Positions 47,075 to 58,330 are shown, numbered from the stretch's first letter. The stretch is 64,000 bases of DNA from Bog-756 sp963727075 (GCA_963727075.1 CAVSET010000006.1:1364001-1428000), one strand, 5' to 3'. Notes: generated from the sequence alone by a model not told the origin. Program-made: numbers and translations.

Positions 47075-48427
47075 TCAACTTCGGGCGCGGTCAAGCTTGG
47101 TCCGCGGACCATATCTGACTCCGGTGGAGTGGAGCAGAAGCGTGAAGCAGAAGGTGGAGAACCCCATGATCACGAGCAGAAACCCGGTCACCGCAAGGTG
47201 GTCGAGGACTGAGGATGGGCCAGGCAGCTTGTGACCCAATACCAGGTACTCGACGGCCAAGGCACCCAGCAGGCACAGGCCGATCACGAATACCACGAAG
47301 CCGCACAGCACGGTTCGTGTGTAGCGAAATCGAGTCTTCCAGCGGGTGCCAGCCCTCCCCGAGTAGTCAACGAACACCTGAGCCAGAATTCCGGAGAACA
47401 GGCTCTGAAGACCGAGCACGGCCAGGGTCACCCCGAGTAGCTGCCAGTACAGACTGAAGGTGTACGACCCGATTGAGATCGAGCCGAAGCTCAACGGAAG
47501 CGTCAGCAGCAAGCCGAGCGCCAGCAGGACGATCCCTGGCTTGAGTAGGAAGAACTGGGCTCGGAAGACGAACATGATGCGGAGATTGATCCAGGCCGCG
47601 AGGAACGGCGAGAACCATCCAGCCCGCTTGTGGTGCGACATCCGGCCGTGGCGGTCGCTATAGAACGTGACGGGAACCTCAGTGGTCCGAAGATCCATCA
47701 GGACCGACTTGAGCACCATCTCCGAGGCGTATTCCCATGACTGGGACGAGAGCCCCATGCGCTGCAGTGCGTCGAGGGTGATGCATCTCATCCCGCAATG
47801 GATGTCGGTGAAGCGGCTTCCATAGAGGCGATTCAGCATCCACGTCGTGATCGGAGTACCGACGTAACGGTGGAGGGGCGGCATGGCACCGTCCTCGATC
47901 GTTCCCAGCCATCGGGAGCCCATGGCAAACTCATAGCCCTGGCGGAGCTTCTCCACGAACGGAGCGATGTCACGGAAGTCATAGGTGCAGTCGGCGTCAC
48001 CCATCAGCACATACCGGCCGCGGATATACGAACCGGCGTCGATATAGGCCCGCCCGAGGCCACGCTTGGGCGTCCTCAGGACCCTCGCGCCGCCGGCCAG
48101 GGCGAGCTCGGCGGTGCGATCGGTCGAACTGTCGACGATCAGCACTTCCCCGCGCACTTGGGCGGCGTCGAGGCCCTGCCGGCACCACGAGACGAACTCG
48201 GTGATCGTGAGCTCCTCGTTGACGGCGGGCACCACGATCGACACCTCAGGATCGACGACGTCGTCCTCAGGAATGAGGAGGTCTATCTCGGAGTCTCCGC
48301 CCTGGTCACGCCGATTCTTGCCATTCTGACCGGTGACCGGATCGACCTTCGACACGCTGCGCACCCCTGACCAAATCCCATGGCCCCTCTCCATGATGGA
48401 GGGCAATGTTTGGAGCATCATAGCCAC
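47075..48427 (-). CDS. GT2 glycosyltransferase with C-terminal membrane domain
   Basis: 450 aa from ATG at 48427 (alternative ATG 48394). The catalytic part, about residues 60-290, has VSIVVPAVNEELTITEFVSW, GEVLIVDSSTDRTAELALA and the metal-binding YVLMGDADCTYDFRDIAPFV. It is followed by about four TM segments (for example LLKPGIVLLALGLLLTLPLS). This is the dolichol-phosphate-glucose/mannose synthase-like group with a membrane anchor, which makes polyprenyl-phosphate sugars on the inner face for GT-C enzymes. It lies 36 bp upstream of the heptose operon on the same strand. Confidence 0.84.
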   Translation of the reverse strand: MAMMLQTLPSIMERGHGIWSGVRSVSKVDPVTGQNGKNRRDQGGDSEIDLLIPEDDVVDPEVSIVVPAVNEELTITEFVSWCRQGLDAAQVRGEVLIVDSSTDRTAELALAGGARVLRTPKRGLGRAYIDAGSYIRGRYVLMGDADCTYDFRDIAPFVEKLRQGYEFAMGSRWLGTIEDGAMPPLHRYVGTPITTWMLNRLYGSRFTDIHCGMRCITLDALQRMGLSSQSWEYASEMVLKSVLMDLRTTEVPVTFYSDRHGRMSHHKRAGWFSPFLAAWINLRIMFVFRAQFFLLKPGIVLLALGLLLTLPLSFGSISIGSYTFSLYWQLLGVTLAVLGLQSLFSGILAQVFVDYSGRAGTRWKTRFRYTRTVLCGFVVFVIGLCLLGALAVEYLVLGHKLPGPSSVLDHLAVTGFLLVIMGFSTFCFTLLLHSTGVRYGPRTKLDRARS

Positions 48428-49881
48428 ATCCTCCGGCCCCTGCCCCGGCGTGAACTGACTGCCAGCTGCTGTTCACCCTGGTCCTGGCGGTGCCGCTGAC
48501 GCTCGCCCCCCGGCAGCTGGCCGCCCTATGCATCAGCCACGACGACCGTCGAGCGAGGTGACTCGGCAACTCGTCCGCCGGAGCGGCTGGGACGGCCTCG
48601 GTGACGGTGGGGTGGGGCTTGGGAAGCAAGGCGTCGAGGGCAACCGCTGCCAGCAGCACCAGGGGGACCTCCGCGGCGGCTCGATAGCGGACGTCGCCGA
48701 TGGTCGGCGCCACGGCGAAGAAAGCCGTGGCCACAAATGCCAACAGCGGGTAGATGGCAATCCGGCGACGCCGGAGAATGACCCCACCGGCCACGGCGGG
48801 CACCAGCAGGACCCAGTAGCTGGTCATGCCGAGCCAGGTCACCCCGACCCAGGAGCCCATGAATTGGGCGTCGAAGTTGACCTGCTGGGACGGGTTCCAG
48901 TACCCGAAGGTGCGACCCTCCCGGGCGAAGAGCACCAGGGGAACCCGGCTCAGATGGTGCTCTGCATAGGTGAGGGCCGTGTGGGCATCCTCGGTATCCT
49001 GCACCGACTGGTCACCGGGAGCGAAGACGGGCACACAGCGGAGGTCGCCATAGCCGATTTCGGAGCCGTAGTAGGTGAGGTCGCAATTGCCGGTGGCCGC
49101 CGCCCCGCCGAATCCGTTGGACAACAGGACGGGACGCTGGAATCGACTGAGGTTGAAAATGGTCCACGGAGCCACCACCACGAGCATCGCCAGTGTGGCG
49201 AGGGCCAGCCAGACAACCCGACGTCGCCGATCCACACCCCTGGCGCCGACGATGAGCGGCAGGATGAGCAGGGGCAAGATCAGAACCTGCTCCGACCGGA
49301 CCATGGCCAGCACCCCACACATCCCCCCGAGCACGGCGGCCCCCTGCAGCGAGGGCCGATCGCGGAACCGGTAGGCGAGCAGGATCACGATGGAAATCGC
49401 GACGAGAAGCAGCGTCTCCGAGAGCAGGGCTCGCTCGAATATCCAGAAGCCCGCGTACACGGCGGCGATAGCCGCGGCGATGAGGCCCACTCGGTCGCCG
49501 GCCATCCGTCGGGCGGCCAGCCCGACCACCGCTACGGTGGCAGCACCGATCGCACAGGCCAGCAGCTGCTGACGGAACCAGTCGTGCTGCCCGAACCAGG
49601 CCCAGACCGTCAGTACCACCGCCCACCCCGGGGGTCGGAGAGCGGTAGGGCGAAGGTTGAAGGCGCTCACGAACCAGTGGCCGGCGGCGTTGAGATTGCC
49701 CTGTTTGCTCCATTCGTAGCCATCGCCATTGCACGCGCTCACCGTGCGACAGCACCACGACGATGATCCGGAGCCCCAGTCCACATGCGGTGATCAGTGC
49801 GAGCCAGCGGCCGAAGCGGGGAACCCTGACGCCCCTCCCCTGGGCACCTGGCTCGACGTGATCACGCCCGATGGATTGCAT
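48306..49881 (-). CDS. GT39-like polytopic membrane glycosyltransferase (frameshifted)
   Basis: ATG at 49881 (MQSIGRDHVEPGAQG); TM1 is LALITACGLGLRIIVVVLSH. A shift near 49735 joins the outer loop CNGDGYEWSKQGNLNAAGHW and FNLRPTALRPPGWAVVLTVW, where the acidic D-G-Y-E loop and RPPG resemble GT39 enzymes. About nine TM segments and an outer segment with GNCDLTYYGSEIGYGDLRCV follow, with two Cys. The last 80 residues after about 48540 look unlike protein of this family and overlap the next gene by 122 bp, so a further frame change or an earlier stop is likely. Confidence 0.6.
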
Positions 49882-50146
49882 GCACCCTCCAGGCCGCGGT
49901 CGCATGGACTCAGCTGGCCTTCGATCTCTTGGTCAACAGGACCAGTGATGTCACCGGAGCAACTGCCCACGAAGTGGGACCGAAACCCTTGACCAGGCAC
50001 TCTAGCTCCCACTCAAATGGGATGATGTCGCGACCCGCCCCAGGGAGACCCGACCCCGACCTGTTCCATCGAACCCACGCGGTTGGAGCCCGATCTCACC
50101 CGCTCAGGGTCGGAAGCGCCACCTGCCATCGCGGCCGAGTAGCTGG
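49882..50146. promoter_or_regulatory. Divergent intergenic region
   Basis: 265 bp between the leftward GT39-like gene and the rightward nucleotidyltransferase gene. It is somewhat less GC-rich around 49920-50000. No ORF, hairpin or promoter pair that I would name. Confidence 0.35.
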
Positions 50147-51062
50147 GTGACACCTCCTCTTGTCGTGCTGGCCGCCGGCATGGCCCGCAGATACGGCGGA
50201 TGCAAACCGTTGGCCCCGATCGGGCCCAACGGAGAGGCGGTGATCGACCTACTGGTCTCCGACGCCCTCTCATCGGGCTTCAGCCAGATCATCCTGGTCG
50301 TTCATCCAGAGACGGCGCCGGCCATCAAGTATCACGTCGAACGGTGCTGGCCCACATGGGTGGACGTTTCATTCGCCGAGCAGCGGCTGCCGCTCGGCAC
50401 GGTTCACGCGGTGATGGCGGCCAAGGACCTACTGGGACCCGATCAGCCATTCGCCGTCTCCAATGCGGATGACGTCTACAGCGAAGCTGCCATGGGCGCT
50501 CTGGCCCGAGAGCTCGGCTCGGGGCGGAAGGAACATGTCCTCATCGCCTACCGCCTGCGGGCGACCGTGGCCACAGACGACCCCGTCACCAGAGGCATCT
50601 GCCGAGGTGGACCCGGACGGATACCTGGTCGCCCTCACCGAGCGGCGTCAGATCATCCGACAGGGCGATGGCGAGACCTTGAGAAGCGAGGACGCGACCG
50701 AGCCGGCCGAGCTCGCCGGCGAACTTCCGACCTCGGTCAACCTGTGGGGGTTCCAGCCGGCCGTTTGGGAGCTGTTCGGCACGGCGATGGACCATTCGGG
50801 CCTCGACGAAGCCGCCTTGCTCCGCACGGTGGCGACGGGTGGCGAGATACCCAAGGTAGAGGTGCTGCTCCCCGAGGTCATCGCCGACGCGGTGACCGCC
50901 GGCGTCGGGCCGCCGGTCCGGGTCGTCACGACCGACGCCAAACTGTTGGGCGTCACCCACTCTGCCGACTTGCCGGCGGTCAGCGCCGAGCTGGCCCGAC
51001 AGGTGGCCTGGGGGATCAGGCCGAGCCACCTCTGGCCGATCGGGTCTGAAGGGCCTGGCTAG
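50147..51062 (+). CDS. Nucleotidyltransferase family protein (one frameshift)
   Basis: GTG at 50147. PPLVVLAAGMARRYGGCKPL is the nucleotide-binding loop of the MobA/GlmU-like fold, with PIGPNGEAVIDLLVSDAL following and AVSNADDVYSEAAMGALARE as the metal site. A base is missing near 50590; after it EVDPDGYLVALTERRQIIRQ, TSVNLWGFQPAVWELF and a C-terminal helical part end at 51062. Joined length is about 305 aa. It is a third NDP-sugar-type transferase in the window, but unlike the two at 37.5 and 41.6 kb its signature lacks the LRPLT and PKxLLPV elements, so its substrate class is less certain. Confidence 0.72.
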
Positions 51063-51216
51063 ACCGAGCCGTCTACCTGCCCGCGGTCGAGATCGGAGCA
51101 GAGGGAGCCACCAACGCCCGTTCGGCCGCAGTGACAGAACCGGCTCAGTCGCTGTGCCGGAGCCTTCAGTAACGGCCCCAATCACCTCGTCCAAACAGCC
51201 CGTCCGGAACGTCAGT
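51063..51216. other. Convergent intergenic region
   Basis: 154 bp between the ends of the nucleotidyltransferase and desaturase genes. I see no small ORF with recognisable content and no strong hairpin. Confidence 0.35.
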
Positions 51217-52249
51217 TCAAGCGCGAACGGCTGAGCGCCTGCCAGTGAAGCTGCGAACCACAGCACGGGTGAGAAAGCGCACATAGCCATGGGAGAGGAC
51301 CTCATCATGGCGAGCGAACAGATCAGTCTCGGCCAGTTGCCGATGCAGCTTCTTCAACCCTCGGTACGGAAGGGTGGGAAGCACATGATGCTCGAAGTGA
51401 TACTCCATCCTGGCACCCACCCAATGGTTCTGCAGCCAGCCCGCGTAGCTCGTCCGCGCCGTCCACTGCACGTTGTTCGGGTCGCGCAGGGCCGGATCGT
51501 AGTGCTCGGTGATGGTCTTCAGGCGGAGGATCATCGGGTACATGCAGACGATCGGCACCAGCCAGAAGACGCCATAGAACAACACGCCACGGGGGAACCC
51601 TTGGAACGCGAGGAATTGTCCGAGGACCACCAGTTGGGTGGCCAGCTTGCCCACCAGCAGCTGTGGTCTGGTCAGCAGGCTTGCCGGCGCTCCAGACGCC
51701 TGCGAGGTGCCCGAGATCCGGGTGGTCGCCCTCCGGAACGCCGTCAGACCCACGAGATCCTGCACCAACAGGCTCGTCAGCGCCCCTCGCCGGGGCGGCA
51801 CCAGATAGAAGACGCGATCGGGATCGCGCTCTTGCCCAAGGTAGCGATGATGGAGACGGTGAGTCGGCCGATACTCCTCCACCGAATTGATGGTCCAGAA
51901 CGCGATGATCCAGTTGCACAGCTGGTCATTCGCCTTCCGCGACTTGGCGAGGAAGCCGTGTGAGCCCTCATGGAGGATCACCCCGAACGCGTTCATCCTG
52001 AGCCCCATCAGGAGAACGATGAGGATCCCGGCCGGGACGGCCCAGGCGAGGGGGAGAAGCGGGAGGAGGTTGGCGCCGACGAGAAGGGCGATCACTTCGA
52101 TCCACAGGACGGTCACGGCGGCGAACGTGTCCGGGAGGGACTGCTCCGACAGCGAGCGCAGCTCGTCCGGATCTACGAACTCTTCGAGCTGCTTCTTCCA
52201 GATTCGCTCGCTGTGTGGCTGATGCCGCTCGCTTGTCTTGCATCACCAT
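51217..52249 (-). CDS. Fatty acid desaturase family, membrane di-iron enzyme (one frameshift)
   Basis: All three histidine boxes are present: LHEGSHGFLAKS (HxxxH), PTHRLHHRYLGQE (HxxHH) and YHFEHHVLPTLPYRG (HxxHH). They bind the di-iron centre that inserts a double bond or hydroxyl in an acyl chain at the membrane. The N-terminus MVMQDKRAASATQR (ATG at 52249) is in another frame from IWKKQLEEFVDPDEL, so a base is missing or added near 52205. Joined length is about 343 aa; TM segments lie at WIEVIALLVGANLLPLLPL and later. It is divergent from the methyltransferase at 52321. Confidence 0.82.
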
Positions 52250-52272
52250 CGTTCGAGACCCTCCCCCGGTGG

Positions 52273-52282
52273 ACTGTACAGT
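52273..52282. promoter_or_regulatory. Palindrome in the desaturase/methyltransferase divergent promoter
   Basis: ACTGTACAGT, a perfect 10-bp palindrome in a 71-bp divergent spacer. TACAGT could also serve as a -10-like hexamer on either strand. A shared operator or overlapping promoters are possible; the short length makes chance a real option. Confidence 0.3.
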
Positions 52283-52320
52283 ACCAATCGGGATCAGATC
52301 AATGGGAAAAGGACCAGCTC

Positions 52321-53307
52321 ATGAAGGCGCAACCCGGCCCAGCAACACCCGCCTCGCAGGCCGCTGAAGCCCAGGTCGGCCACGGGGATTCAGCCGAGTG
52401 CCCCATCTGTGGGTCCGGCCATACCTGGCAATACCGGAGTGACGTGGTCGACCTGGAGTATTTCGTCGAGCCACCCCGTGATTTCAACATCCAGAAATGC
52501 CGATCGTGCGCCTCCGAGTTCCTGAGCCCCCGTCCCACCGAGGCGGAGCTCCCGCCCTTCTATCCGAGCGACTACCACGCCTACAACGAGAATCACGGAC
52601 GAGTGGCCAAGTTGCTCGTAGAGGCCAGGGCCCGATCGCGCGCCCGGTTCTACGGCCGGCTGATCCAGAACCGGCCAGGCCGCCTCTTCGACGTCGGGAC
52701 CGGAGATTGCCGGCACTTCGACGAGCTGCGCCGGTTCCTCGATCTGGAGTGCGCGGGTATCGAGATCCAGCCTGAGGTCGCAGCTCAGGGACGCGCCCGG
52801 GGATACGAGGTGCTCGAAGGGACCCTCGAGGCGGCCGACATCACCGATCACCTCGGGATGTATGACGTGGTGTCGATGAATCACGTCCTCGAGCATGTGG
52901 TGTATCCCCGCACCATGCTGGAGCGCGCCCACGACCTGCTCCGCCCCGGCGGCCACGTCATCGGGCAGCTGCCCACGGTGACGTCATGGGAGAATCGGCT
53001 CTTCGGGCGAAACTGGGGCGGCTACCACTACCCTCGGCACCTCCAGATCCCGTCGAGGGCCGGCCTCCGCACCCTGCTCGAGGAAGTCGGGCTGCGCAAT
53101 GTCCGCATCCGCTCCGCACCCCACATCCAAACCACGATCTCGCTCCAGAACTCCCTCATCCGGCGGGGCTGGCGCCCCCGGATGAAGAATGGCAAGACGC
53201 CGATTTACACCGAGCTGCTGCTTGCCGCCCTGCCCTATGAGACGGTGGCCTGGCTGTGCGACGAGGGCGGGATCATCGACTTCCAGGCCCAGCGACCGGT
53301 CTCCTGA
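52321..53307 (+). CDS. SAM-dependent methyltransferase with N-terminal zinc ribbon
   Basis: 328 aa, ATG at 52321 with AAAAGGA seven bases upstream. Residues about 24-60 carry CPICGSGHTW and CRSCASEFLSPRP, a four-Cys zinc ribbon. The catalytic part has RLFDVGTGDCRHFDEL (motif I), CAGIEIQPEVAAQGR, VSMNHVLEHVVYPRTMLERA and LRPGGHVIGQLPTVTSWENR. It resembles the Methyltransf_13/23 sugar C-methyltransferase-like group, but without the extra C-terminal domain. Its substrate is probably an NDP- or lipid-linked sugar of the locus. Confidence 0.78.
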   Translation: MKAQPGPATPASQAAEAQVGHGDSAECPICGSGHTWQYRSDVVDLEYFVEPPRDFNIQKCRSCASEFLSPRPTEAELPPFYPSDYHAYNENHGRVAKLLVEARARSRARFYGRLIQNRPGRLFDVGTGDCRHFDELRRFLDLECAGIEIQPEVAAQGRARGYEVLEGTLEAADITDHLGMYDVVSMNHVLEHVVYPRTMLERAHDLLRPGGHVIGQLPTVTSWENRLFGRNWGGYHYPRHLQIPSRAGLRTLLEEVGLRNVRIRSAPHIQTTISLQNSLIRRGWRPRMKNGKTPIYTELLLAALPYETVAWLCDEGGIIDFQAQRPVS

Positions 53308-53333
53308 CCACTACCGGCGGAGGGAACCGATGC

Positions 53334-55430
53334 TCAGCGGATCAGGCTCTGGCAGAGCGATGGGCCCGGTGTGGACGCGGTCAGGTCCACCACGATCAGG
53401 GCCGGTGGCACGCCCGCAGTCTGCCTAGCGGCGGCCGGGCCGTAGATGGGCTCGCCGGTCACCAATGACCTCGACATGAGGAGGACCCCGTCCATGGTCA
53501 CCTCGACCAGGTGCTTGACCGGGTCGGTGATCACCACGACCTGATGGGTCGTGCCCGGGTTCTCGTACGAGGAGAGCCCGTACTGCGGCCGACCGACCCC
53601 GTACAGACCGAAATCAACACGCACCTGGTGGTGAAGTCGGGTCGGCGACACGCTGACTGAGACCGATGTTCGGGCCTGCCCTCACCAAGCCAACCGACTC
53701 CGTGGTGTTCTGCTGGGGTCGGTTGAACGTCATTCGGAAGGTGTGCTGAAACGAGTGTCCGTACTCCACGGCCATCCACGTGTTCCGCTGGTACTGCTGG
53801 CTGGGCACCGCCGAGTAGTACTCGCCGTTCGAGATGTACAGGCCTTGGCAGTCACCGATGACGTACAGCTGTTCGGCCGGACCCCACGGAGGCAGCGATC
53901 CGGCCCGCACCACCCTCGAGGCCAAGGGGTGTCCGGTGACGTCGCTGATCGACTTCTGGGTTTCGACGTAGTGGAGGAGCTGGGTGCTGTTCCACTCCTC
54001 GTTCGGCGTGATCGCCGATCCGATGTTGGCCAGGATGCTGAATATGGCCAGCACGGCGATGACCACGACCGCTCCGATGCGGACCGATCGTTTCCTCCCT
54101 TCGAGCCGGCGCCAGACATCGGGCAGGGCGACGGCGCTGCCGAGGACGACAAAGGGGATGAAGTCGGCAAGGTACCGGGGCGCGATGTAACCCCAGATGA
54201 AGAGGGCAGCGCCGGCGATGCCGGCGGCCAGGAGCAAGATGCGGGTAAGCCCCGCTCGGCCGATCGGTTTGGGCCGAAACGCGGTGACCACCCCCCAGCA
54301 GCTCAGGAGGAAGAGCAGGGGCATCGAGGCCGGGAGGCTCGCCGTGCGGTACCTCCTGTCGAAGAGGACGCCGGACAATGCCCTCGGGGGCACGGCCGGA
54401 AGGGTGATGAACGGGAAGACAGTCGTGAGACGTATGCCGTCCGGTCGTAGATAGGCCAAGAGGTTCGTCGGTATGAAGACAGTGCCATATTCCGAGTTGT
54501 GATTGGCGGCGAGAAACTTCCTCCGGTAGGCATTGACCATGGTGAACACCTGGTCGAAGTTCGACACACCGAAGGGAACACCGAACTTGGCATAGTTGAC
54601 CGCGCACCCGACCAATAGTGGAACGAGGCCCGCACCGAGGACCGGGAGACACCACCGGCGTTGGTCCTTCCCAGCACGCCCCAACCCGAACCACGCCGCC
54701 ATCAGGACGGCAGCGATGACGAGTGCCCAACCCGTCGTGACACGTCCGAGGTTCGCAGCCAACAGGAAGACGAAGCTGGCGGTGACCCGACCCCATGACG
54801 GCCTTTCGAGAACACCGAGCAGCGCGAAGATGCCGCCCACAGTGGCGGCGATGCTCCAAGCGAGGTCCTCGTTGAACACGTAGGGGGTTGCTGCCAGAAA
54901 CACGAAGACAGAGCCGCCCATCAAGGTCAGCATCACCAGCCCGTAGGAGATTGCCTCGGCGCGACCCAAGGCCACCGGGCCACGGATCAGGAACCGAACT
55001 CTCCAAAGGAGAAGGGATGCGAACAACCCGGTGAGCAGCCAGGCCACAAGCATGAAGGGCGCGGTGAGCTTGCCGTCGAGGCTGTGCGTCACGAGCAGGA
55101 TCGGCATCCTGATGATGGTCGGGAAACAGGTTGAAATAGGTGTAGCTGCGGCCATTGTGGATGAACGCCTCGATGCCAATTCCGGGTTTGAACAGCCAGA
55201 AGTGGCCATGGAACATGGCTCGTGCTTGCAGGTCGTAGAAGTTGTCCTCGTAGGCCGTCTTGCGAATGGGATTGGGAGACTCCCAAGGCCCCCACAGGAT
55301 CCAGAGGAATGGACTGGCGCTGACTGCGATGGCCGCCACTGACGGCAGTCGTGAACCGTCGGCGGCCGGCGTTCACTGCCGGATCCAGATCTAGTGCGGA
55401 GCCCCCCGGCTGAGCCGGGATCACCCGCAT
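53334..55430 (-). CDS. Polytopic membrane protein, GT-C-like (frameshifted)
   Basis: Best start is ATG 55430 (MRVIPAQPGGSALDLDP). After a shift near 55335 comes TM1 (VAAIAVSASPFLWILWGPW) and the outer loop KTAYEDNFYDLQARAMFHGH, EAFIHNGRSYTYFNLFP; after a shift near 55115, ILLVTHSLDGKLTAPFMLVA and about nine TM segments. An outer C-terminal region holds GDCQGLYISNGEYYSAVPSQ, and a last shift near 53650 adds a concanavalin-like beta-rich tail ending at 53334. The acidic ED-N-YD loop is typical of GT-C proteins. About 700 aa joined; function inferred only. Confidence 0.58.
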
Positions 55431-55726
55431 CAGTTCCGGTCGGAGTTCCCGAGTCCTCGTAGATAGTCGCAGTTCCCATAGACCGCTTGCTGCCCTCCCC
55501 TGTCCCGACGGAGTGTAGGCCAGCCGGACGGACTGGAGGGAAGCACGCCCCGGTAATACTTCCCTCTATTCAGAGCGGCGGGCCTCGCCAGACCGCCCCG
55601 TTCAGATGGACGTGGGTTCGGCCGGTCTCTTGAGTTCCTCCGAGGGAACGCCAAGGCGTGGAGGCCAGATGCGAATGACATAATCGGTGGATATGGGACC
55701 GAAGGGATGAGGGGTCGTCCGCGGGC
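55431..55726. promoter_or_regulatory. Divergent intergenic region
   Basis: 296 bp between the leftward GT-C-like gene and the rightward acyltransferase. It contains AT-richer patches near 55555-55570 and 55675-55690 that could be promoter elements, but no -10/-35 pair is certain and no gene is visible. Confidence 0.35.
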
Positions 55727-56929
55727 ATGAAGGGAAATCTTCACCTCGACACACAGCGCTTTCTGCCCTCAGGTGACGAAGCGGGCACCGCACCAGAGGA
55801 CAGAGCCTTCCGGCCGGACGTGGAGGGACTCCGAGCCGTTTCGATCGTACTGGTCATCCTTGTGCATGCAGGAGTTCCCTACATGCAAGGCGGAACCGTC
55901 GGGGTCGATGCGTTCTTCGTCATCTCCGGGTTCGTGATCACGGGACTGCTCCTCCGAGAGCACACGTCCACCGGTGGGGTGTCCTTCCTGCCCTTCTACG
56001 CCCGGCGCGCTCGCCGAATACTGCCGATGGCGATCCTGGTGATCGTCGTGGCTGTTGTCGTCATCGACATCATTGCCAGTCATCGTGATGCAGTTGACGC
56101 TGCAAGCGACGGTCGATGGTCGGCTCTCTTCGCTGCCAACCTCCATTTTGCGAGGGTCGATCCGAATGTGCTCGTCCCGCGTCAGTCTCCCTTCGGCCAG
56201 TACTGGTCGCTGGCCGTCGAGGAGCAGTTCTACCTGGTATACCCAGCCTTCTTCGCCGTACTGCTCCTTCGCGCCCCCGGAACTCGATCCGGAAGCGATT
56301 GGGGATCGGCCTCGCCGGCGTGACCATCGCGTCCTTCATTGCTTCGGTGATCACATCGAACGTCGGCCAGCTGGGAGCGTATTACTCGCCGTTCACCCGT
56401 GCTTGGGAGCTGGCAATCGGAGCCCTGGTGGCTGTCGGCACGCCGTACTTCATACGGATTCCCACATCCCTCGCTGCCGTGATGACGTGGGCAGGGCTGG
56501 TCGGACTGGTGACCTCGGCCGACCGTGATCACGGTGACTACTTCCTATCCGGGGTACGCCGCGACCCTGCCGGTGCTGGGTGTCGCGCTCGTGGTGGCCG
56601 GCGGAACCGCAGCCCCTCCCTGGGGAACCGAGGTCCTGCTCAGAACCCTTCCGTTCCGATGGATAGGGCGCTGGTCCTACTCGTGGTACCTCTGGCACCT
56701 CGCCGTCATCGTGATGGCTGCCGAGTACGCGCACACCCTCTACGGATCCCTTTCCGTCAGCCTACGTCTCGCCCTCGCCTTGGTGGCCCTGGGTGTCTCC
56801 GTTGTCTCGTACTTCCTCGTCGAGAACCCGATCCGACACTCTGCTCGGATAGCGCAAAGCCCCGGTGCCACTCTCATCGGTGCAGCACTCCTTGCCGGGA
56901 CGTGCGTCGCATTCACTTTCGTCGTATAG
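55727..56929 (+). CDS. OafA-type membrane acyltransferase (two frameshifts)
   Basis: ATG at 55727. VEGLRAVSIVLVILVHAGVP has the key His, then DAFFVISGFVITGLLL, PFYARRARRILPMAILVIVV and QYWSLAVEEQFYLVYPAFF. Shifts near 56285 and 56525 join ITSNVGQLGAYYSPFTRAWE, IGALVAVGTPYFIR and GRWSYSWYLWHLAVIVMAAE. Joined length is about 400 aa, with no SGNH domain before the stop at 56929. The W-E-L-A-G-A region is of the OafA group that usually has an SGNH domain, so the protein may be naturally short or a later part is lost. Confidence 0.72.
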
Positions 56930-57000
56930 CCGGCTACGGGGACGGGTCGCGGACGATTCTCAGCTCAGCCGAACTGCTGACCGTCCTCGCAACATCACCA

Positions 57001-58330
57001 TCACGGATCAGCCAGTGAGCCGGTTTGTAGCTCCTTACCCGCTTCGGACTGCTTCTGGTGACCCACGGCTGGACTCCCATACCGCTTCGCCTCGAGCCGC
57101 TTGCTCCATCGCATCAGCGGACGCTCTAGAAGGAACCAGGACGCGATCGTCAAAAGAAGCGTGACAAATACGGCGACGACTACTCGTACCACATCATTCC
57201 AGTGCGGGTCGAAGTACCGAACCGCAAAGAACACCGGCAGGTGCCAGAGGTAAAATCCATATGAGACTATCCCGAGGGCAACAAACGGCTTGAGCTCGAA
57301 GAGGTGCCGACCCGTCCATCTGCCGTCGAGAATCGCCAAAAGAAGGACGGCCACGGCGACATCGATGCCTATAAAACCTCCTCGGTAGATAAATGGACCG
57401 TCCTGAGTGGCGAAAGGGAGGCAAGCCAAAAGAAAGGCGGACGCTACCCAAGCGGCGATTCGCAAGCCCTTTTTTGGTTCCTTGCCCCGGATCCAAATAT
57501 GGGCAAGAAGCGCTCCCCATAGAATCGAGTCGGCACGTGTGTCGGTGCGATAGAATAGTGACCACCACCGGCCGCTATCCTGATACAGAATGAATCGGTG
57601 GATCGCGATCAATGCTAATGAGGGAAATAAGCACGATGATCACCGTTCGAAGTCGCACGCGGATGGTCAGCAGAGCAATGGTAACAAAGGGCCAGATGAA
57701 GTAGAACTGTTCTTCGAATGACAACGACCATAAGTGTTGGAATCCGGAAGCAAGCGCCGGATTAAATGGACTAGATGCTGAAGCGGTGTAGTAGTTAGAG
57801 TAATAGAATAGGACCGACAATATTGATGGGACTTCGGTGTGCAACCATTGATGACTGGCGTAGGCAAAAAGCGAATTTGCGAGAACGACAACGTAGAGGG
57901 CAGGTAGGAGACGGAGAACTCTTCGCCGATAAAAAGGAACGATCCCGATACCACCTCTGCGTGCTTGCTCCCTTAATAGCAATGCAGTGATCAGAAAGCC
58001 GCTCAGAACGAAAAAAGAATCGAGAGAAACGGTGGCTCCAGGGACAACGAGGAGCGTGGGAATCGGTAGAAATACGTTGAAGTGCGCCACAAAAACAATA
58101 AGTACTATGACGCCTCGGAAGCCGTCAAACCCCCGCACTTGGCCAAAGCTGCGAGATGGCAACGAAGGTGTTTGATTCGGTGTGCGAGCAGGTTGGTCGG
58201 AACTCGGGATCTGGTTCATGGCCTTTCTTCCTGAACCGGCAGTTGTTGCCGTGATCGAAGACTCTACAACCGCATTGGTGAGTGAACCTTCGTCTTCGGT
58301 GCACGCACTCGTCGGCTGAGTCACTGTCAA
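57001..58330 (-). CDS. OafA-type membrane acyltransferase in AT-richer DNA (one frameshift)
   Basis: ATG at 58330, or 58219 (MNQIPSSDQ). FDGFRGVIVLIVFVAHFNVF has the key His, then LDSFFVLSGFLITALLLREQ, FYRRRVLRLLPALYVVVL, LWSLSFEEQFYFIWPFVTIA; a shift near 57617 joins RTDTRADSILWGALLAHI, YRGGFIGIDVAVAVLLLAI and VSYGFYLWHLPVFFAVRYF. Joined length is about 440 aa, no SGNH domain. Base composition differs sharply from the rest: 57781-57840 has 25 G/C of 60, and codons such as AAT, ATA and TTA are common. This suggests recent transfer. Confidence 0.82.
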
